Assembly (NCBI RefSeq): GCF_001921745.1
Contig: NZ_MRYA01000001.1
Location: 620,001-684,000 of the forward strand
Source of the DNA: Psychrobacter sp. Cmf 22.2
Lineage (GTDB): Bacteria > Pseudomonadota > Gammaproteobacteria > Pseudomonadales > Moraxellaceae
Direction: 5' to 3'
DNA length: 64,000 nucleotides
The notes beneath the pieces are model-generated. The model was not told the DNA's origin, did not search any database, and worked only from the letters and a program-made list of their open reading frames with translations. A program made the position numbers and the translations under genes. Positions 47,645-57,361 of the stretch are shown piece by piece. Within the stretch, counting starts at the first letter, position 1. The number at the start of each line of letters is the position of its first letter.

Positions 47645-48517
47645 TTAATCGATAGGAGCAAGTAACTCTAATAAAGCTTCAACGCTACTTGAGCGTGTAA
47701 GCTTTGGATTGATAACGACGCCTAGATAGCGCTGTAGCTCAATATTATCAGCCATGTTAATACGTTCTAAATCTTGACTAATTAACGTCTGCGGTAGTAC
47801 AGACCAACCAAGTCCCACTGATACGAGCATACGAATGGATTCTAGAGGGTTAGTACTCATTGTTGCATAAGGTTTTAGATTGTGTTTGGCGAACTCAGCC
47901 AAAGTAATTTGACTGGTAAAAGTATTAGCCGAGGGCAAAATAGCAGGATAGTGGGCCAACTGCTCTAAAGTTACATTAGTCTTTGTGGCTAAAGGCGATA
48001 ACGTACCTGTCATAAAATATAGTGGATCCGACCATAGCGTATGATAAGTTAGGCGCTTGTCATAAACAGGCGGTAACGTTAAAAAAGCCAAAGATAAGTT
48101 ACCATCGAGCACTGCTTTGTGCGCTTCTTCTGAATCGACAAAATGAACTTCGAGCTGTACTGCAGGATAACTTTGAATAAAGTGTTTTAATACTGGTGCA
48201 AGATGATGCAAGCCAATGTGATGACTTGTACCAATGACCAATTTACCAGAGACCATTTGCTTAGAGTGTTGCAAGTTTATTTTAAAATTCTCATAATCTT
48301 CTAGCCAGCGTTTGGCATGTGGTAGCATCTCACTTGCTGCTTGTGTCGGTACAATACCTCGGCCTACTGTATCAAATAAGATAATATTGAACTCGTCCTC
48401 TAGATTTTTGATACGTTTGCTGACAGCAGGCTGAGTGATAAATAGCTTTTCTGCTGCGCCTGAGATGCTGCCTGTTTGCATAACGGTCACAAACGTCGTC
48501 AAATTAGTGGTATTCAC
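47645..48517 (-). CDS. LysR-type transcriptional regulator, likely controlling leu genes
   Basis: DNA-binding regulator of 290 residues. The winged helix-turn-helix lies at about residues 3-60 (GSISGAAEKLFITQPAVSKRI), followed by the linker helix and a two-lobed effector domain from about 92. It is transcribed away from leuC, with 341 bp between the starts; LysR regulators commonly control the divergent neighbour, so control of leucine synthesis is inferred. The effector is unknown. A role in the putP side is less likely. The ATG at 48517 fits the family start. Confidence 0.9.
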   Translation of the reverse strand: MNTTNLTTFVTVMQTGSISGAAEKLFITQPAVSKRIKNLEDEFNIILFDTVGRGIVPTQAASEMLPHAKRWLEDYENFKINLQHSKQMVSGKLVIGTSHHIGLHHLAPVLKHFIQSYPAVQLEVHFVDSEEAHKAVLDGNLSLAFLTLPPVYDKRLTYHTLWSDPLYFMTGTLSPLATKTNVTLEQLAHYPAILPSANTFTSQITLAEFAKHNLKPYATMSTNPLESIRMLVSVGLGWSVLPQTLISQDLERINMADNIELQRYLGVVINPKLTRSSSVEALLELLAPID

Positions 48518-48858
48518 ACCGATGTCCTTAGCTTTAAAAGAAGCTATAAATAAAAGTTGGCTTATCTATTCGTTATGTATTAGAAATAAAAGTTTGTGAA
48601 TAGATAAAAATCATCAATTATTATTATAGAATTAGGCTGCTATAATCACAAGGTATCAAAGCACTTTTTGATGTTTTTATTTTAATCACTTGATAACTTA
48701 TTGATAAATGATGTTCAAATAAAACATTCGCTGTCAAAGTAAACTAAGAACAGACTATAAGTATAAATAAGTAACTTTAAGCGTTTAAAACGTTTAGCAT
48801 CCAACAGAGACAGCAGCGCTTTATTATAGATAATTAGCAATTAACAAAGGATAGCAAC
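48518..48858. promoter_or_regulatory. Divergent lysR-leuC control region
   Basis: No gene. On the plus strand TGCTATAAT at 48638-48646 is an extended -10 promoter pointing at leuC, which would give a leader of about 200 nt. I looked for a leucine-rich leader peptide and found only very short frames without leucine runs. AAGCGTTTAAAACGTTTA near 48779 is an imperfect palindrome that a regulator could bind. Confidence 0.5.
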
Positions 48859-50277
48859 ATGGCCGGTCACACGTTATACGACAAACTTTGGAATGCGCAT
48901 GAAGTCACAAAGCGCGATGATGGTTCGAGTTTAATTTATATCGATCGTCATTTATTGCATGAGGTGACAAGTCCGCAGGCATTTGAAGGATTAGAGCTTG
49001 CTAATCGTACCCCATGGCGTTTGTCAGCTAACATTGCTAGTCCTGATCATAACGTACCTACAGTGGTCAAAGAGCGACTTGAAGGGGTCTCTGGTATCAA
49101 AGACGAGGTATCACGCTTGCAGGTCGTAACTTTAGATGATAACTGTGCTAAGTTCGATATTGCTGAATTTACAATTAACGATACTCGTCAAGGTATTTTG
49201 CATGTGGTTGGGCCAGAACAAGGCTTGGTACTTCCAGGCATGACGGTAGTGTGTGGTGATTCACATACTGCAACCCATGGCGCGCTTGGCTGTCTTGCTC
49301 ACGGCATTGGTACCTCTGAGGTGGAGCATGTACTTGCAACCCAGTGTTTGATCACCAAAAAAATGAAAAACATGCAAATCCGTGTGAATGGTGAGCTTGG
49401 TGCTGGCGTGACTCCAAAAGATGTGGTTCTTGCCATTATTGCCAAGATTGGGACTGCTGGTGGCAACGGTCATGCAATTGAGTTTGCAGGCAAAGTATTT
49501 GAAGATATGAGTATGGAAGGGCGCATGACTGTCTGCAATATGGCAATTGAGGCAGGCGCACGCGTGGGTATGGTAGCTGTAGATGACACAACGATTGACT
49601 ATGTCAAAGGTCGTCCTTATGCCCCAACGGGTGAGCAGTGGGAGCAAGCAGAGGCCTATTGGCGTACATTGTATTCGGACGACGATGCTCAGTTTGACAC
49701 GATTATAGAGATTGATGGAAGTCAGATTGCACCGCAAGTGTCTTGGGGCACATCACCTGAGATGGTTGTCGATATTACTCAGTCGGTACCTACACCTGAT
49801 CAGGCTGCTGATGAGACGCAACAAGAGGGTTGGTTACGTGCTTACACTTATATGGGCTTAAAAGCAGGCCAACCGATCACTGATATCCAACTTGATCGGG
49901 TGTTCATAGGTTCTTGTACCAATTCACGTATAGAGGATTTGCGGGACGCAGCAGCAGTGATTAAGGGTCGTAAAATTGCAGATACGATCAAAGAAGCCAT
50001 CGTAGTAGCAGGCTCTGGACAGGTGAAACTACAAGCCGAAGCTGAAGGGTTAAACACGCTATTTACTGATGCAGGTTTTGAGTGGCGAGAGCCAGGATGT
50101 TCGATGTGCCTTGCGATGAATGCAGATAAGCTTGAACCAGAGGAGCATTGTGCATCGACGTCTAATCGTAATTTTGAGGGTCGTCAAGGTACTGGCGGAC
50201 GTACGCATCTGGTCAGTCCAGCGATGGCCGCCGCCGCCGCTTTGGCAGGTCACTTTGTGGATGTACGTACATTTTAG
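48859..50277 (+). CDS. leuC: 3-isopropylmalate dehydratase large subunit
   Basis: Aconitase-family 4Fe-4S enzyme of 472 residues, isomerising 2- to 3-isopropylmalate with LeuD. The start ([15 protein letters not shown]), [30 protein letters not shown] and the cluster cysteines in [12 protein letters not shown] (near 352) and [10 protein letters not shown] (near 413 and 416) are all present, as is [19 protein letters not shown] precedes the ATG. leuD follows after 152 bp on the same strand. Confidence 0.97.
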   Translation: MAGHTLYDKLWNAHEVTKRDDGSSLIYIDRHLLHEVTSPQAFEGLELANRTPWRLSANIASPDHNVPTVVKERLEGVSGIKDEVSRLQVVTLDDNCAKFDIAEFTINDTRQGILHVVGPEQGLVLPGMTVVCGDSHTATHGALGCLAHGIGTSEVEHVLATQCLITKKMKNMQIRVNGELGAGVTPKDVVLAIIAKIGTAGGNGHAIEFAGKVFEDMSMEGRMTVCNMAIEAGARVGMVAVDDTTIDYVKGRPYAPTGEQWEQAEAYWRTLYSDDDAQFDTIIEIDGSQIAPQVSWGTSPEMVVDITQSVPTPDQAADETQQEGWLRAYTYMGLKAGQPITDIQLDRVFIGSCTNSRIEDLRDAAAVIKGRKIADTIKEAIVVAGSGQVKLQAEAEGLNTLFTDAGFEWREPGCSMCLAMNADKLEPEEHCASTSNRNFEGRQGTGGRTHLVSPAMAAAAALAGHFVDVRTF

Positions 50278-50429
50278 TTGACAGACAAATGCGTTGTTCA
50301 AACCACGCAGCCTTTACAATGCGTCTTATGCTGATTGTATAAAATTATTCATTTGTGTTGATAATAAAGAATGGATTGGTTTATTCGTCAGTATCAATTA
50401 ATACTATTGAAAATACGATAGGAACTATT

Positions 50430-51080
50430 ATGCAAGCTTATAATACTCAAACTGGTATCGTCTGTCCGCTAGATCGCGCAAACGTCGATACTGATCAAAT
50501 TATCCCTAAGCAGTTTTTGAAGTCTATTAAGCGTACTGGTTTTGGCGTCAACCTATTTGATGATTGGCGTTATTTAGATGAAGGCTACCCAGGTCAGGAC
50601 AATAGCACGCGTCCACTAAATCCAGATTTTGTACTGAATCAGCCGCGTTATCAAGATGCTGTTATTTTACTTGCGCGCAAAAACTTTGGCTGCGGTTCTA
50701 GCCGCGAGCATGCGCCTTGGGCATTGTCCGAGTATGGCTTTCGTACGGTTATCGCCCCAAGTTTTGCTGATATTTTTTACAATAATTGCTTTAAAAATGG
50801 CATGTTGCCTATCATTTTGGAGGAAGCAATTGTCGATAAGTTGATGAAAGAAACTTTGAAAACTGAAGGTTATGAGTTAAGCGTAGATTTGGAGAGACAA
50901 GTCGTTATTGATCCTACTGGACAAGAATACTCTTTTGAAGTTGATGATTTTCGTAAACACTGTTTGTTGAATGGTTTGGACGATATCGGGCTTACTTTAC
51001 AGCAAAGTGATGCGATTAATGCTTATGAGCAGCAAATGCAACAAAAGACGCCTTGGATATTTAATCAAGTTAAAGCATAA
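50430..51080 (+). CDS. leuD: 3-isopropylmalate dehydratase small subunit
   Basis: Small swivelling subunit, 216 residues, completing the LeuC active site. [18 protein letters not shown] near residue 15 and [16 protein letters not shown] near 80 are the family signatures; [18 protein letters not shown] follows. I take the ATG at 50430, preceded by AGGAA; the frame is open 25 codons further but those codons do not fit the family. An unrelated lipoprotein gene separates it from leuB. Confidence 0.97.
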   Translation: MQAYNTQTGIVCPLDRANVDTDQIIPKQFLKSIKRTGFGVNLFDDWRYLDEGYPGQDNSTRPLNPDFVLNQPRYQDAVILLARKNFGCGSSREHAPWALSEYGFRTVIAPSFADIFYNNCFKNGMLPIILEEAIVDKLMKETLKTEGYELSVDLERQVVIDPTGQEYSFEVDDFRKHCLLNGLDDIGLTLQQSDAINAYEQQMQQKTPWIFNQVKA

Positions 51081-51214
51081 ACATAAGTTTCTAAAGTTTT
51101 GTAAATCAATATCTAATAAGAGCAAGTTGTTCAACAATACAACGTTGAGTTATCGTAACAAAATGACTAGAATGAAAGGTAATTTGTTATCACTATGAAA
51201 TAGTAGTCATCATT

Positions 51215-51940
51215 ATGAATAAAAAACGTATTGCTGGATTTATAAGTGTCTCTATAGCATCAAGCTTGCTACTGTCAGGTTGTCAGCTACTAACAGGTTA
51301 TCAGCAAATAGATGGTGCAGAAAGCGCTGACAAATGGGCAGGTAAGATTGAACCAATAGCTGGGGAAGTAAACATCGCTTGTTCAGGAACTTATCATTGC
51401 GAAATTATGCAAATAGACCAGACTTCGGTTATTGCGCCAGATACTCATAAGCCAGTAGATCCTAAAATGTTAAGTGTGGTCAATACGGATGATGAGATTG
51501 TTGACCGTACAAAAAATGTGCTATTCGTACCCTTAAAGAATCAGCATTCTGTCAAGGTTGTACCTTTATCAGAATCTGGTATAGCTGGAATGACGAACTA
51601 CTATGCACGGGTTAAACCTGCAAAACGTGAAGTGCATATAAACTTTTATCCTGAAAATAATATGGGTTATGTTGAACGCTTTGCCATGATTCATGAGTTT
51701 GTAGAGCCGGACACTTATCTGCTCCGTGCTTATCGCAAAAAGCCTAGTCAAGATACGGGCAGTTTATTGGACACAGCGTCGCCCAATCCTCTATGTATTG
51801 ATCTTATTCAAAACAATAGTATTAAGCGTCAGTTTTGCAAACAGGTGAATAATGAAAGTCAGGGTGAGTTTGTAGAAACGAATGTAATAAATCAAATAAA
51901 GCAATCAACACAAACAGCGCAGACAAAGACGAAGGTTTAA
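51215..51940 (+). CDS. Lipoprotein of unknown function in the leu cluster
   Basis: Predicted lipoprotein of 241 residues. Signal peptide residues 1-22 ends in the lipobox LLSGC; the cysteine is near residue 23. The mature part has four further cysteines (CSGTYHC near 56 and 62, then C near 205 and 216), which could form two disulfides. It holds no motif I recognise. The last 30 residues are Gln/Thr/Lys-rich. It sits between leuD and leuB on the same strand with no terminator around it, so it is likely cotranscribed. It has no evident link to leucine synthesis. Confidence 0.78.
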   Translation: MNKKRIAGFISVSIASSLLLSGCQLLTGYQQIDGAESADKWAGKIEPIAGEVNIACSGTYHCEIMQIDQTSVIAPDTHKPVDPKMLSVVNTDDEIVDRTKNVLFVPLKNQHSVKVVPLSESGIAGMTNYYARVKPAKREVHINFYPENNMGYVERFAMIHEFVEPDTYLLRAYRKKPSQDTGSLLDTASPNPLCIDLIQNNSIKRQFCKQVNNESQGEFVETNVINQIKQSTQTAQTKTKV

Positions 51941-52049
51941 TATTGTTTCATTTGACCTATTAACTTAACGTCATATTTCATGAACATAGATCGGATAAAG
52001 CAATACTAGACGCTTGTCTTTTCTTTTTTACCTATTAACAAGGATTAGT

Positions 52050-53153
52050 ATGGCAACGATTTTAACATTAGCTGGTGATGGTATTGGTCCTGAAATTATG
52101 ACCCAAGCCATCGATGTACTGCAAGCCGTCAACAAGAAGTTTACGTTAAACTTAACTCTTGAGTCTGGATTGATTGGAGGGTCGGCTATCGATGCAACTG
52201 GTGAACCATTACCAGAGAAAACACTTAGCCAAGCACGAGCAGCAGACGCAGTATTGTTAGGAGCGGTTGGAGGTCCTAAATGGGATGCTATTGAACGTAG
52301 TAAACGTCCTGAGCGTGGCCTGCTCAAAATTCGTAGTGAGCTTGGTTTATTTGCCAACTTACGTGTTGCCAAGCTTTATCCGCAATTGGCGAATGCTTCT
52401 AGTATTAAAGCTGAAATCATCTCAGGTCTAGACTTGCTAATCGTTCGTGAGCTAACGGGTGGTATCTATTTTGGTGAACCACGCGGTATTCGTACTTTGG
52501 ATAATGGTGAACAGCAAGGCTATAACACCATGGTTTATAAAACCAGCGAGATTGAGCGTATCGGGAAGGTTGCTTTTGATTTGGCGCAAGTTCGTGCTAA
52601 AGCAAATGGGACACCTGCAAAAATATGTTCGGTAGACAAAGCAAACGTCTTGGAAGTTACTGAGCTTTGGAAGCAAACCATGATTAACATGCAAGAGACA
52701 CAGTATTCTGACGTTGCGCTTAGTCATATGTATGCAGACAATGCTTGTATGCAGCTGATTCGTGATCCAAAACAGTTTGATGTTATAGTAACGGGCAATA
52801 TGTTTGGTGATATTTTATCCGATGAAGCGGCGATGCTGACAGGTTCTATTGGTATGCTGCCATCGGCCAGTCTTGATGAAGATGGTAAAGGGATGTATGA
52901 GCCTTGCCATGGTTCAGCACCTGATATCGCTGGACAAGACAAAGCCAATCCACTAGCCACGATACTCTCTGTCGCTATGATGCTACGCTATACTTTTAAG
53001 CAAGAAAAAGCCGCTCAGGCTATTGAACAAGCGGTCAGTGATGTCCTTGATGATGGCTTACGTACGGTCGATATTTTAGATAGTAGTGAAGCTGACTTAC
53101 GACAAGTAGGGTGTAAAGAGATGGGTCAGGCAGTATTGGCTAAGCTAGTATAG
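52050..53153 (+). CDS. leuB: 3-isopropylmalate dehydrogenase
   Basis: NAD-dependent enzyme of 367 residues that oxidises and decarboxylates 3-isopropylmalate. The start [14 protein letters not shown], then [46 protein letters not shown] and the catalytic [20 protein letters not shown] are all as in LeuB. The ATG at 52050 has AAGGA at good spacing; the open frame extends 12 codons further without family likeness. It closes the leucine cluster; a terminator follows. Confidence 0.97.
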   Translation: MATILTLAGDGIGPEIMTQAIDVLQAVNKKFTLNLTLESGLIGGSAIDATGEPLPEKTLSQARAADAVLLGAVGGPKWDAIERSKRPERGLLKIRSELGLFANLRVAKLYPQLANASSIKAEIISGLDLLIVRELTGGIYFGEPRGIRTLDNGEQQGYNTMVYKTSEIERIGKVAFDLAQVRAKANGTPAKICSVDKANVLEVTELWKQTMINMQETQYSDVALSHMYADNACMQLIRDPKQFDVIVTGNMFGDILSDEAAMLTGSIGMLPSASLDEDGKGMYEPCHGSAPDIAGQDKANPLATILSVAMMLRYTFKQEKAAQAIEQAVSDVLDDGLRTVDILDSSEADLRQVGCKEMGQAVLAKLV

Positions 53154-53535
53154 ATAAATCTATACCAATACAGTTAAAGGTATAAAGCGACATTCCACAG
53201 TCTTTTTTAAGTATTACAAGCCCATAAATTGCTCAGCAGTTTATGGGTTTTTTATGATTCACAATATTTAGATCATAGCTTTTAAACTAATAAGCTACGT
53301 TATGAAGTATTTTTAACATAGGAACTATAAGACTAGATGTTTGTTAACATAAGTCTGTTATATTATACGATGTTATTGTGACATGATTACATTTGCTCGA
53401 AAAATAAGTAGAGATATTATTTTTATAAAAATACTTATAGGAATAGATAATTATAACCTTGTTAGGCTTTTATCATGAGCGAAAAATACAACAATGCTCT
53501 TAATATGTTGATAATAAAAAGATAAGGAATAAAAC
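53154..53535. other. Gap between leuB and the L,D-transpeptidase gene
   Basis: Apart from the terminator at 53218-53252 I see no gene. The stretch 53290-53530 is AT-rich and should carry the promoter of the L,D-transpeptidase gene. Confidence 0.4.
53218..53252 (+). terminator. Terminator after leuB
   Basis: CCCATAAA at 53221-53228 pairs with TTTATGGG at 53240-53247, extended by flanking A-T pairs and followed by T residues. It is 65 bp past the leuB stop. Confidence 0.82.
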
Positions 53536-54642
53536 ATGCGTAAATCGAAAGTTTCAAGTATTGGGGCGTTAGGACTAACTATAGCGTTATTAATGAATCC
53601 AAGTTTTGCTGCTAATCCTAATGCTGGTGATAACAGTAAGTTTGTTAGTAGTGATGTTAGTCCGGTTACCAATGGAGTCAGTCAAAAGCTTGCTGGAGAT
53701 AGTGATACGGTGACTTCATTGAACAAGCTATTGCCTACTATTAAGTATACGACAAATAACTTACCAAAGTTTGCTCAAAAGGTGAATAGCGATAGTTGGC
53801 AGAAAGGGGTAAAGGTAAATCGTAGCATGAGTACCAAGCTTCAAGCTTTGCTGAACTGGAACCAAAGTAGTGTTGGGCCTGTAGATGGTTATTGGGGTAA
53901 GAACTCTCGAAAAGCCATGCAAGCGTTCCAAAAATCTCGTGGTTTAAAGGTGACGGATCATCTCAACGACGAGACATGGCAAGCATTAACTAGCAACAAA
54001 AAGCTTATGTCTCAGCCTGTATTGGTTAGCTATAAGCTAAATGATGCTGATGTGAATGTGAAAACCACTAGTATTCCTGCCGGTGCAGAAGCTAAAGCTA
54101 AGCTTGAAGGTATGTACTATGAAAGCGTCAGTGAAGCATTAGCAGAAAAGTTCCATATGAGTGAGAAGTATCTTAAAACTCTCAACCCGAATGCTAAGTT
54201 TGAGGCTGGAGAAACCATCACTGTTTATAATCCAGGTAATCCAAACACCAAGCCTGTAAGCCGAGTAGTCGCTGATAAAGCGACTGAAACTTTATATGCT
54301 TATGATGAGCAAAATAACTTGGTCGCCAGTTATCCAACGACTGTCGGTAGCACAGAAACACCCTCACCGTCAGGTACGCATAAAGTTGAAGTCAAAGTCC
54401 ATAAACCTAACTACACTTATACTGGTGATGATGGCGATCAGTCGATTATTCCACCAGGGCCTAATAATCCGGTAGGTATAGTGTGGATAGGGCTGAGCAA
54501 GCCTACGTATGGCATTCACGGTTCACCGGATCCAGCACGTATTAGTAGACAAGCATCATCAGGATGTGTAAGGTTGACCAACTGGGATGCTTTAGCATTA
54601 TTAGGTACGATCAAAGATGATGCAACAGTAGAGTTTAAGTAA
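53536..54642 (+). CDS. L,D-transpeptidase with peptidoglycan-binding domain
   Basis: Periplasmic enzyme of 368 residues that should make or modify cross-links in peptidoglycan or attach proteins to it. Signal peptide residues 1-25 ends SFA-A. A peptidoglycan-binding domain (LNWNQSSVGPVDGYWGKNSR) covers about 95-152, then a LysM-like stretch near 205-235 (EKFHMSEKYLKTLNPNAKF), then the YkuD catalytic domain at about 250-368. The catalytic site is HGSPDP (His near 327) and SSGCVRL (Cys near 344). AAGGAAT precedes the ATG. Single gene with its own terminator. Confidence 0.93.
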   Translation: MRKSKVSSIGALGLTIALLMNPSFAANPNAGDNSKFVSSDVSPVTNGVSQKLAGDSDTVTSLNKLLPTIKYTTNNLPKFAQKVNSDSWQKGVKVNRSMSTKLQALLNWNQSSVGPVDGYWGKNSRKAMQAFQKSRGLKVTDHLNDETWQALTSNKKLMSQPVLVSYKLNDADVNVKTTSIPAGAEAKAKLEGMYYESVSEALAEKFHMSEKYLKTLNPNAKFEAGETITVYNPGNPNTKPVSRVVADKATETLYAYDEQNNLVASYPTTVGSTETPSPSGTHKVEVKVHKPNYTYTGDDGDQSIIPPGPNNPVGIVWIGLSKPTYGIHGSPDPARISRQASSGCVRLTNWDALALLGTIKDDATVEFK

Positions 54643-54660
54643 TCTCCAAACCCTAGGTAC

Positions 54661-54694
54661 AAAAATACCGCTCAAGATTGGCGGTATTTTTTTG
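54661..54694 (+). terminator. Terminator after the L,D-transpeptidase gene
   Basis: AAAAATACCGC at 54661-54671 pairs with GCGGTATTTTT at 54681-54691 and is followed by T. It is 20 bp past the stop codon. Confidence 0.88.
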
Positions 54695-54866
54695 GCAAAA
54701 TTAAGTACGATTAGCTATAAAAGATAGCAAAAAACAGGCTATCATTTTGTATTATTATCGTAAAAATCATCCAGTATTACATAATAACCAGACAATTTAC
54801 TCAATAACCTATTTAACGACTTAAAAGTAAATAGCAGGTATCTTAGATATAAGACACTATAAAAAA

Positions 54867-55088
54867 CTAGTTTTTGCCACGGTAAGTAATGCGACCTTTG
54901 GTTAAATCATAAGGCGTCATCTCTACCTTAACTTTATCGCCCGTTAAAATACGAATATAATGCTTACGCATTTTCCCTGAGATATGAGCAATAATCTCGT
55001 GTCCGTTTTCTAAACGAACTTTAAACAACGTATTTGGAAGGGTGTCAATAACTTCACCTTCAAATTCAATAATATCGTCTTTAGCCAT
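54867..55088 (-). CDS. infA: Translation initiation factor IF-1
   Basis: Small S1-type RNA-binding protein of 73 residues that blocks the ribosomal A site during initiation. [20 protein letters not shown], then [20 protein letters not shown] and the late [11 protein letters not shown], are family standard and of full length. The first residues [10 protein letters not shown] match bacterial IF-1. It stands alone on the minus strand, 120 bp after truA. Identity is certain. Confidence 0.98.
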   Translation of the reverse strand: MAKDDIIEFEGEVIDTLPNTLFKVRLENGHEIIAHISGKMRKHYIRILTGDKVKVEMTPYDLTKGRITYRGKN

Positions 55089-55207
55089 AGTTGGTATCTA
55101 TCAATGAAAAATAAGCCGATATTATACGTAAGTTTCAATATTAAAGCAACAAATCATTGTTTTTGCTTGACAGTGAGCAAGTGTTATGTATGTCAGTTGA
55201 CGATGTG

Positions 55208-56053
55208 TTATTCGGGTAAGTTAAGCCAAAGGGGAGTAAGCGGTGAGACGGGTAACAGCTGTTGGTAACGCTCAGGATAGTAGGCATTGATAAAGTACAG
55301 TCCGTCACCGGAGGCAGTGGGCGGGGCAATGGTACGGTCTTTTTTTGCCAAAATAGTTAAAAAGTCTGAAGGTTGTAGCTCATGTCTTCCAACAGCATGT
55401 ATTGTACCCATCAAGTTACGTACCATATGATGCAAAAAGCCGTCAGCCTGTATGTCAAAGACGATAAACGCGCCATGCGTAAAAAGCTTTGCATGGCTGA
55501 CAGTACGTATAGGCTGGTTAGATTGACAAGCTGCGGCACGGTAACTGCTAAAATCATGAGTCCCAGCAATATCAGCTGCCACAAGTTGCATTGCGGCCAC
55601 ATCTAAAGGTTCATGAATATGAGTTACTTGATGATTGAGTATGGCAGGACGCGCAGCCTGATTGAGCGTAATGTAACGATAACGACGTGCTATAGCACCA
55701 AAACGAGCATGAAAATCTGTTGGCATAGGTTGCACCCAGCGTAGCGCAATATCATCAGGCAGTAGACTATTAATACCGCGTAACCAATTATGGGTTGGAC
55801 GGTAAGCACAAGTGACAAAATGCGCAATCATGTTGCCGGCGTGGACTCCGGCATCAGTGCGACCTGCTGCGATTACCTCAACAGCTTCGTTAGCGACAGT
55901 ACTGATGGCTTTTTCTAATACTTCTTGTACTCCTATTACCTCTTTTTGACGTTGCCAGCCTCGATAATTGGTGCCCAAAAACTCGATAGCAATCGCCAAA
56001 TTATAAGTAGGGGTGTCCTGTTTCTCAGCTTCCATTAATCTTTTAACTTCCAT
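55208..56053 (-). CDS. truA: tRNA pseudouridine synthase A
   Basis: Enzyme of 281 residues making pseudouridine at positions 38-40 of tRNAs. The catalytic aspartate is in AAGRTDAGVHAGNM near residue 67, and the segments IEFLGTNYRGWQRQ and GFLHHMVRNLMGTI (near 203) are characteristic. The start is uncertain: the ATG at 56053 gives 281 residues; another at 56035 would be six residues shorter and also fits. It lies 50 bp past the asparaginase gene on the same strand. Confidence 0.95.
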   Translation of the reverse strand: MEVKRLMEAEKQDTPTYNLAIAIEFLGTNYRGWQRQKEVIGVQEVLEKAISTVANEAVEVIAAGRTDAGVHAGNMIAHFVTCAYRPTHNWLRGINSLLPDDIALRWVQPMPTDFHARFGAIARRYRYITLNQAARPAILNHQVTHIHEPLDVAAMQLVAADIAGTHDFSSYRAAACQSNQPIRTVSHAKLFTHGAFIVFDIQADGFLHHMVRNLMGTIHAVGRHELQPSDFLTILAKKDRTIAPPTASGDGLYFINAYYPERYQQLLPVSPLTPLWLNLPE

Positions 56054-56104
56054 AATAGTCGTAGCGTTTAAAGTGAGCGCTTGTTTGTTGCTTGGCGCTC
56101 ACAG

Positions 56105-57211
56105 TTAGCGATTTTTGTTCAAACCTGTACCTGTCTGGTTGACAGTATATGTCCAGCGTTGTCGTCTGCGCGCAGGTGTATCATAACGTAGCAATAACCA
56201 TAATAACCGCGCGTAGATAGCAGGAATAGTTAAGCGTCCACCAGCGATAACATGATAATCATATTGCCAGCTACCAGCTGCATAACTGTCACTGACTCCG
56301 CCAAATGGACATTGGCTAGCACATACCACCATATGACCATGTTCATATGCACGTTTTAATGCACTCGCTAAACTCTCAGAGTAGGGAACATTGCCAGCAC
56401 CAAAACCTAATAAAATAATACCGCATGGCGGCTCAGTCAACAGTGCCTCTAGTTGACTGCCCAAGATATCAGGCGCATTGGGTAGACAGTATAGCGCATG
56501 TATGCTTGCTCGTTTGGCACGCGTTTGGATGTCATCAGTAGCCGTCATTTGGTCATCGAGCCAATGCTGACGACGCGTGTCTGGCAGCTTTTTTACATAA
56601 CTGTTGTTTGGGTAGCCAGCACGAATATGACCAGTAAAAGCCATAAAGTCATGACTATGAATCTTTTGTACTGTTTGTGCAGGCCATGACTCTCCGCCAA
56701 AGCTAATTTTGACGCCAGATTCTCCAGCTGCTGCCAGACGTAGTGACTCACTAAGGTTGCCCCATGCATCGCTATTTGCATCAACAGTGTATGTGTGTAA
56801 TACATCACTATCTAACAGTGGGCGCATACTACCCGTAATTACCAAACATATATCACTACCTGCAAAAGCTTCTGCCAAAAATGCGCCAAGATAACTCAAA
56901 GTATCTGTACCTGTAATGAGTATAAATTGACGACATCCTTTCGAATAGCTATCTAGTATTAACTTATAAAAGTGTACAAAATCGTTTGAAGTTAGCTGAC
57001 TACTATCTTTAATTAGTGTGTTATCTAACCATGAGAGCTCTGGCAAATAGTTAGTTTGGCTATAATCGGTGAATAGCGTTTGCAAAGCTGGCAAAAAGAT
57101 ATTGGCATCTAGGGGAGCCAATGGACGTCCATAACTACCAAAAGTCCCACCAGCATAAATGAGCTGAATAGCGTTGGATGATCGATTTGTCGAGGTTGAA
57201 GGTAATGACAT
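56105..57211 (-). CDS. Asparaginase family protein
   Basis: Enzyme of 368 residues of the bacterial L-asparaginase family, probably cytoplasmic since no signal peptide is visible. The first catalytic threonine is in IYAGGTFGSYG near residue 23, and the second catalytic set is in LITGTDTLSYLGAFLAE near 100, where TDT and the following residues match the family; CLVITGSMRPL follows. It splits asparagine, perhaps glutamine, to the acid and ammonia. The late QCPFGGVSDSYAAGSW segment matches the C-terminal domain. The ribosome site is weak. It lies between fimV and truA without functional link. Confidence 0.88.
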   Translation of the reverse strand: MSLPSTSTNRSSNAIQLIYAGGTFGSYGRPLAPLDANIFLPALQTLFTDYSQTNYLPELSWLDNTLIKDSSQLTSNDFVHFYKLILDSYSKGCRQFILITGTDTLSYLGAFLAEAFAGSDICLVITGSMRPLLDSDVLHTYTVDANSDAWGNLSESLRLAAAGESGVKISFGGESWPAQTVQKIHSHDFMAFTGHIRAGYPNNSYVKKLPDTRRQHWLDDQMTATDDIQTRAKRASIHALYCLPNAPDILGSQLEALLTEPPCGIILLGFGAGNVPYSESLASALKRAYEHGHMVVCASQCPFGGVSDSYAAGSWQYDYHVIAGGRLTIPAIYARLLWLLLRYDTPARRRQRWTYTVNQTGTGLNKNR

Positions 57212-57361
57212 GAGTTTACCGTACTAGAAGTGAGTGAAAAGAATAAAATAGGGTTAATATAAATGATAAACCGCAAAATAGAAACAAGCATCCTATTTTC
57301 ATAAGATGCTTGTTGATAAACACTTTTTGTTCAAGACACTGTAGAGTAATTTACCTTTATA

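Noticed and set aside
48647..48858. A leucine-rich leader peptide attenuator before leuC
   Set aside because: The long leader invited it, but the only frames are four or five codons long with no leucine run, and no terminator hairpin with T run is present.
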